DNA of 64,000 bases from Sarcophilus harrisii. Lineage: Eukaryota; Chordata; Mammalia; Dasyuromorphia; Dasyuridae. Location: NCBI RefSeq assembly GCF_902635505.1, contig NC_045427.1, forward strand, positions 598,255,665-598,319,664. The letters are read 5' to 3'. The notes under the pieces were generated by a model, which ran no database searches, had not been told where the DNA came from, and saw only the letters and a program-made list of their open reading frames with translations. This document shows positions 58,340 through 64,000 of the stretch, one piece after another; the stretch's first letter is position 1, and each line of letters starts with the position of its first letter. The translations under genes were made by a program, and so were the position numbers.

Positions 58340-58340
58340 T
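58208..58340. repeat. (TA)n / (CA)n microsatellite cluster
   Basis: Two TA tracts (58,211-58,256 and 58,300-58,331) with GTATGTGATATG-type interruptions and a short CACACA end. Confidence 0.9.
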
Positions 58341-58462
58341 TTGTATGTTTTGTCCCTTATTAGAATGTGAGCTTTTCCAAGAATAAGGACTTTGCCTTTC
58401 CACTGTATCCCTTGTGCTTAGCAGAGAATCTGACATATAGTAAGCACTTAAAAAAAACAAAC

Positions 58463-58975
58463 AAACCAACAAAACAACTTGTTGACTGACTCTTGTTAAT
58501 GTGCATGTTTGGATTTTCCCTTTCTGTTTAACCCATCTATTCTATGACTAGTATTAGCAGTAAAAATCCTTAGAAAAGCCAAACAGATTTTGTGTTTACA
58601 TGGCAATATGTAAAACATGTACCAGATCCAAAGTTGGGCTGGCAATGAACAACCCCCAATTACTAGCATGTGGTCGTGCCCAAGGATTCTGAGTTTTGTG
58701 GGGGAAGAATGGGTAGAGTGAGTCTGTCAGTAAAGGCATATATTTCTAGCTATCTCAGGGGTCTGATTCCTGAATTCGCATAAAATCATTATAGTCATGT
58801 CTTGCTGACTCACTATCACATTCCCCTTAGTCACTGTTCCAAAGCTCTTCCTGAAAGCCCTGCCTTTCCTTTTCTCTTTTAATCTCAATAGATACCTTAC
58901 CTGGATTGCTAAAAAAATTGAGACCATCTAATATTCCCTCCCTCAGCTTCTAGGACACAAAAATTCTCTTCCCTT
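58463..58975. other. Intergenic, nothing recognised
   Basis: No supported feature. Confidence 0.3.
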
Positions 58976-58979
58976 CTAA

Positions 58980-60340
58980 TTTAAGAGGAAGATGAGAGCC
59001 TCCTTCTTACCAAGATTACCTCTTTTATCTGGACATGATCTCATTGTCCTCCCATCCGTTTGGAGACCTTATTCCATCCATGATGTTATTTCTTTTGAAC
59101 ATCATCTATCTCTCCACTTTATGGGTCCACTCTTCTTTGTCTGTAAATGTACTCAAGTCTTCTCAATCTCCAATGAAAAAATCCTTATTGTGATTTTGCT
59201 ACCTTCTAGAGCTGCTGTCCAATCTCTCCCATTTTTCATGTTTAACTTTATACAAAAAGTAGTTTATGTTGATTGCCTCTATTTCTTTATATTCACTCAG
59301 TTCTCAGTTTCTTGTAACCTTACTTTTGCTACTAAATCTCCACTGATAATACTCTCAAAGACGACCACTGATAACCTAATCCAATGCTCTTTTCTTTGTT
59401 TGTATCCTCCCCAATGTAGCCCCAGTCTTTGACACTGCTGACTGTTTTATTCTTAATCTTATTTTCATTGTTAATTTCTCTGATGATGTACCAGCCTGGT
59501 TGACCTCCTTCCTCTCTAACTGTTCCTTCTGTTTCATTGTTACTTTCCCTGATATTCCTTAAATAGAAATGTTTCTCCAAATTCTGTCCTTGGCTTTTTT
59601 CTTTCATTTTATGTGCTTTCCTTTAGCAATCTCATCCACTATTATGGTTTCAGTTATCTTTTCTATATTTATGACTTGGCAGCTAGGTGGTGCAGTGTTT
59701 AGAGGGCCGGATCTGTAAGATTTATCTTTCTAAGATTTAGGAAGATTTACCTTCCTAAATTCAAATCTGACTTCAGATACTTACTGGATGACCCTGGGCA
59801 AATCACTTAATCCTGTTTGCCTCAGTCTCCTTCTCTGTAAAATGAGCTGGAGAAAGAAATGGCAAACCACCCCAATATCTTTGTAAGAAAACTCTGGATA
59901 GGATCAGAAAGAGTCAAATATGACTTAAAAATGACTTTACAGCAACTTCATGACTCTTCAAACTTTATATTTAACCACTGTCTGAGCTTCAAACACCTAT
60001 TTCACTTGTGTACTAGATTTTTCTACTTGTTTTGTTAATGTTTTGACAATATCTTGATAATAAAGTCACCATGTCCAAAATGAACCTTATTATTTTCTCC
60101 TTTAAACAGTTCTTTCTGACTTCCCTATTTCTATTCATAGCCTCACCACATTCCCAGTTACCCAGGATCAAAACCTGCATCTTTAATCCCCCTTCTTTTT
60201 TTTTTTATGTCCTCATCTAGTCAGTTGCCAAGTCTTGTCAGTTCTTCTTCCTTCACCTAATTTTATTTTTATCCCATACACCTCAGGCAACAGGGTTCTT
60301 CTATCCTTTCTTCAATTCTTTGCCTGTAATATACTTTAAG
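58980..60340 (+). mobile_element. L2 ORF2 / 3' region remnant, split by a SINE
   Basis: CTTTGACACTGCTGACTGTT, CTGGTTGACCTCCTTCCTCT, CATCCACTATTATGGTTTCA (before the SINE) and CATGTCCAAAATGAACCTTA, CAGTTACCCAGGATCAAAAC, CAGTTGCCAAGTCTTGTC (after it) follow the L2 order. Confidence 0.75.
59678..59946 (+). mobile_element. SINE with RTE-type 3' tail, nested in L2
   Basis: GGCAGCTAGGTGGTGCAGTG head, GAGAAAGAAATGGCAAACCA body, and the tail GAAAGAGTCAAATATGACTT that resembles RTE LINE 3' ends. ATGACT repeats at 59,671-59,676 and 59,950-59,955 are the likely target duplication. About 50 bp of AAGATTTA-like repeat is inserted near 59,715-59,760. Confidence 0.85.
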
Positions 60341-61289
60341 GGGAAAAAAAAAAGCTCTTTTTGTTTTTCTTAGTATTCATTCATTGCCAGTCATTTCTGT
60401 TTCCTCTTTTTCTGGTTTGTAGTATCCTAGATGTTAATTATAAGACCTTGCCACTTTGTATTCAGATCCCTTTATCTATCCTTCCTTTTTTCTTTTATGT
60501 AAAACTAAAAAAAACCTTAAAAACAAAACAAACAAAAACCTCCCTGAGCAACTACCTTAGTCTTTTCAGACAGGTTCCCATTACTTGTTGATCTGGAATC
60601 ACATTTGTATAGTCAGAATTTTGATTGTGAGATCTTTCCTAAGCCAACTTTCCCCATAGAAACTTAGAAGATGAGGTTCAATCTATGCTTTCTTTGAGTT
60701 CTATGAAATCCCCACTTCCCAAATCTAAGACATCCATGAGGCAGTACCTGGTTTTTCCTTCATTATCTATTATAAATTTTAAGATTGTATGCTCCAAACT
60801 TTTGAAAAATCAAATTATCTCTGATAATCACAGATTTATCTGCTCCTCTGCTTTTAGGAGAGAATAGGCTCTAGCAGATGTATTGATAGAATTTTTCATC
60901 ACAATTATATCATGGTAACTTGAAGAAATGATAGAACTGTGAGAGAAGGGGGACAACCAGATAGTACAGCAACAGAGAAATCAAGAATGAAAATAGGATT
61001 AAGAACAAGACAGTCAACAATGTCAAAAGCTGGAGGTGGATTAAAGGACACATACAAAGAAAAGAGCATTAGATTAGATTGACATTGACCAAAGGTGATC
61101 AATCTGATTATATCTGGTTACAGATGTTAGAAGGCAAACTATACAATGCCTATTGTTCTTTTCTTTTCCAACTAAAGATGATCTTCAGACTTGGAACAAA
61201 AATAGTGGCATTTAACAGGGCACTGGAGTTCATAATTAGTGTAAAAGTAAACCAAAAAGTAAAAGAATAACAAACTGACCCTGACCTCA
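60341..61289. other. Intergenic, nothing recognised
   Basis: AT-rich, with short A-runs near 60,500-60,540. Confidence 0.3.
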
Positions 61290-62450
61290 AGGAGTTCAAG
61301 TTGCTAAATTTGGTTGAACTACAACCCCGATTCTGAGGTGTGATTGCTGAGCTGCTGTTGGTGTCTTTTGACAAAATAGAGAGAATAGGAGAGAGGTCCT
61401 AGGTTTGGAGATGGATGAATGTTGTCTCAGTTTTCAAAAAGGAGAAGATGGATTCTTCAAATTATAGGCCAATGGGTTTGTTTTTATTTCCTGCTAAAAT
61501 TTTGTCCCTGAATAAGGGATGGTTTGTGAGGGAGATCAGAATGGGTTTATCAAGAATAAGTCATGCCAGATTAATTTCATCTCCTTTTTGGACAGATAAA
61601 TAAGATAGATCTCGGGAAATATGTAAACAGTCTATAGGTAAATTTTAATAAGATATTTGACAAAATCTTTCATGATATACTTGCAGATGATGCAGAGATT
61701 TGGGATGGGGATAGAGATGGATAATTTTATGTATAGTTTATACATATTTAGAACGTGTCAAATCACTAGAAGCAAAGAGTTTTGATAAATAGATACATGT
61801 CATCTTGAAGAGGGGCATCTGGATCTCTCCTAGGCCCTATTCGGTCAAATATTTTTTCAATGATCTGAATGAAGGCATTAATGCTATGCTTATCAAATTA
61901 AGTGATATTTAATAAGGAAAAAAATAAACTCACCAAAACTGGCTCCAAAAGTTAGTTATAGAAGTACAGGATGGGGGAAATATATTGGGGTGATAAATCA
62001 TGTGAGAAAACATGCGGCTTTTAATGGACTAGAATTCGTGTTACTTGGCAGCCCAAAAAACTAATATGATCTTAAGTTGCATTTAGAAATGTATTACCTA
62101 GAATGGAGGAAATGATAGTTCCTCTATCTCTGTCCTTGTCCTATCACAGCTATAGTATTGAGTGGTTCTGGGTGTCCCATTTTGGGAAGAACTTTGACAA
62201 GGTAGAATATATATAGAAGAGTGAAACCAGTATTGTTATAAGCTTTGAAAACTTGCCATTGGGTGGAGGAATGGGATTTGTTTATCCTGGAGAATAAAAG
62301 ACTTAGAGCTGGAACAATTTGAAGAGCAAATTAGTTCCCTATCATTATAAGCCATTGTGGATTTTGTAGAAAGGATCCTTGATCAGAATGGGGTTCAGAT
62401 GAATGATTTCTGAGATCCATTCCAGCTCTGAGATAACTACAATTCTAGTT
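61290..62450 (+). mobile_element. L3/CR1-type LINE, ORF2 and 3' end, degraded
   Basis: Pieces read as CR1 reverse transcriptase, with VFKKEKMDSSNYRPM near 61,425-61,470, an FSKAFD-like region near 61,640-61,670 and the ACTTGCAGATGATGCAGAG box. The 3' end carries TTCTGAGATCCATTCCAGCTC at 62,408-62,428. Confidence 0.75.
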
Positions 62451-62553
62451 CAAAAATTTCACTAATGTGGATACTCTTACCACTGAGGCAGCTCACAGTC
62501 CCTTCATCTTTAGTAGACATTGGATATTTCATGAATTATTTTATTCAAAAGAT

Positions 62554-62681
62554 ACTTGTCCAGGGTCACACAGCTAGGAAGTGTTAAGTGTCTGAGTCCA
62601 AATTTGAACTCAGGTCCTCCTGACTTCAGGGCTGACACTCTATTTATTGCACCAACTAGCTGCCCCTATACTGTATATTTC
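62554..62681. repeat. 128-bp duplicated block, derived copy
   Basis: Matches 58,080-58,207 at 127 of 128 positions (C at 62,571 against T at 58,097). It is a SINE piece without its 3' tail but with foreign 5' flank, so ordinary SINE retroposition does not explain it. Confidence 0.95.
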
Positions 62682-64000
62682 ACCTTTTGAGTGCTTTGGG
62701 CCCTGCCAACTCTGAGATTCTGTATTTTGTGACCTATGAAAATATGCTGGATCTAGAGGGAAGATGGAAGCTTTACCTTTAGACCATGGTAGTTACTGTG
62801 CCCCTTAAGAAAGGCCCTAATGTTCAGAACCAGGCAGTGTCCTACAGGGGTTCTGAATCATTAATGAGACTTAGTCTTTTATCTACAAAGGATCCCACAG
62901 TACACAGCACAGACCTCTCAATTCAGCAGGGAACTTTGTAGATCAGTCTTGGTTTCCAAATCTCTCAGCCACTCATTGATTATGAGATCTTCAGGAAATA
63001 AGGAAGCACATGTGGGGGCAGAAAAGTAGGGTAGGGAATTAAAAACTGTCGTTTAATATGGAATGATGTTTTGTGGGTTGATGAACAGAGTGAAGACAAT
63101 AATTCCAACCTGTTTATCTTGATTAGTGAATGTAACAGATCAATTGGTGCTCCAAGGTATTATTTTCTATTTCACATTTTCTTGGGAGTGAGGGTAATAT
63201 ATGGTGGTGAATTGAATCTTAAACTCAAGTGAAGTTTATGAGACATAAAGTGAGGCAATGAGTAAAGATATCTTTTAAATAATAGGAGAATGGTTCTAGA
63301 GGTTGAAAGTAGATTGATCCAAGATTTGAAGTAGTCCAACTTTTTCAACTTGTCAATGACTATTCATAGGGTTTCTTGTCCTTGAGACAATGGTAAATTA
63401 GTCACAGAGTTTAAGATATTGCCCTTCAGAGAGCTATAGGGATGATGGGAATGGCCAAGGTAATCCTGATAATTTCCTCAAGAGGCAACTATTACAATGA
63501 TCTCATGTAGCATCTTGGCATTACTTTGAACCTGTGATCCCTAGAAGTCCAGAGTTCCACCCACATGGTGATTAGACAATCCACCTTATATATAATTAAG
63601 CTTTTGTTACATAGGCAGATCCTCTTTGAATGAGTCACTGGCTGGGTGGAGGAGTACTATTGTGAACAGAGGTACAAAGATCTTTTGGAAAAAGTTTCCT
63701 CCAGGTGTTAGAGTAATACCAGCTGGAAGGAGAGTTGGCAGCTGGGACAGGGGCCGCTGGTCTCCTAGAGAATGGCTCTAATCATGACTGAAAATGTTGA
63801 GGTTTACCATGAAGGGCCAGCATGGTTCTATGTAAATTAGGACAAAACTTAATTTATTCTTGAACTTGGCAAAAGCCAACCACAGTTCTCTAGTGGAATG
63901 CCTTTAGATATCTCAGGAAGCCTGTCAAGGCTGCTTATGTATGCTTATGTGTGAATAGGAAGCAATACCTTAGAAGTGTTAGGATATAGATCCTTGATGG
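62682..64000. other. Intergenic, nothing recognised
   Basis: No supported gene, RNA gene or repeat family to the window end. Confidence 0.3.

Larger units (their letters stand above)
57835..58462 (+). mobile_element. L2 3' end, split by a SINE and microsatellites
   Basis: TCTGGAATTCTCTGTGTCCC, AAATCCCACCTTCTGCAAAAG (left part) and TTAGAATGTGAGCTTTTCCA, TTGTGCTTAGCAGAGAATC, ATAGTAAGCACTT (right part) are one L2 end. Confidence 0.8.

Overview
The window is vertebrate nuclear DNA and almost certainly marsupial. It has one split gene with canonical GT-AG introns, a single CpG island, and a dense load of old non-LTR retrotransposons. The SINEs with the head GGCAGCTAGRTGG and an RTE-like 3' tail, the L1 3' ends, the L2 and L3/CR1 remnants and the hAT-type MITEs together are the mix known from marsupials. 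I cannot tell the species or the marsupial order from the sequence alone.

Layout. 1-18.5 kb is intergenic: L2, MIR, SINE and L1 fragments, a purine-rich minisatellite (5.64-6.31 kb) beside a small GC-richer patch that could be a minus-strand first exon (6.70-7.06 kb), a local inverted and direct duplication (7.47-8.82 kb), and a broken class I endogenous retrovirus fossil (14.09-15.14 kb). 18.6-20.05 kb is a CpG island, the likely promoter of PARP6. 19.8-44.73 kb is the complete PARP6 gene on the plus strand: a noncoding first exon ending at 19,806, a second exon ending exactly on the start ATG (24,109-24,111), and 21 further coding exons to the stop at 44,443-44,445, with polyadenylation signals at 44,701 and 44,710. 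The joined exons stay open for 631 codons and match the mono-ADP-ribosyltransferase PARP6 (ARTD17) from end to end.

44.73-64 kb is again intergenic: several L3/CR1 and L2 remnants with nested SINEs, a degenerate minisatellite (54.1-54.4 kb), a stretch that looks like the last exon and 3'UTR of an unidentified minus-strand gene (about 57.29 down to 56.16 kb), and a 128-bp near-identical duplication (58.08 and 62.55 kb).

Only PARP6 is supported as a protein-coding gene. No CELF6 exon was recognised upstream and no PKM exon downstream, although these flank PARP6 in human. I see no operon, CRISPR array, rRNA or tRNA gene, and no evidence of a wholly new biological system. The best leads are the possible minus-strand gene end at 56-57 kb, the templated-looking duplication, and the upstream ORF in the PARP6 leader.
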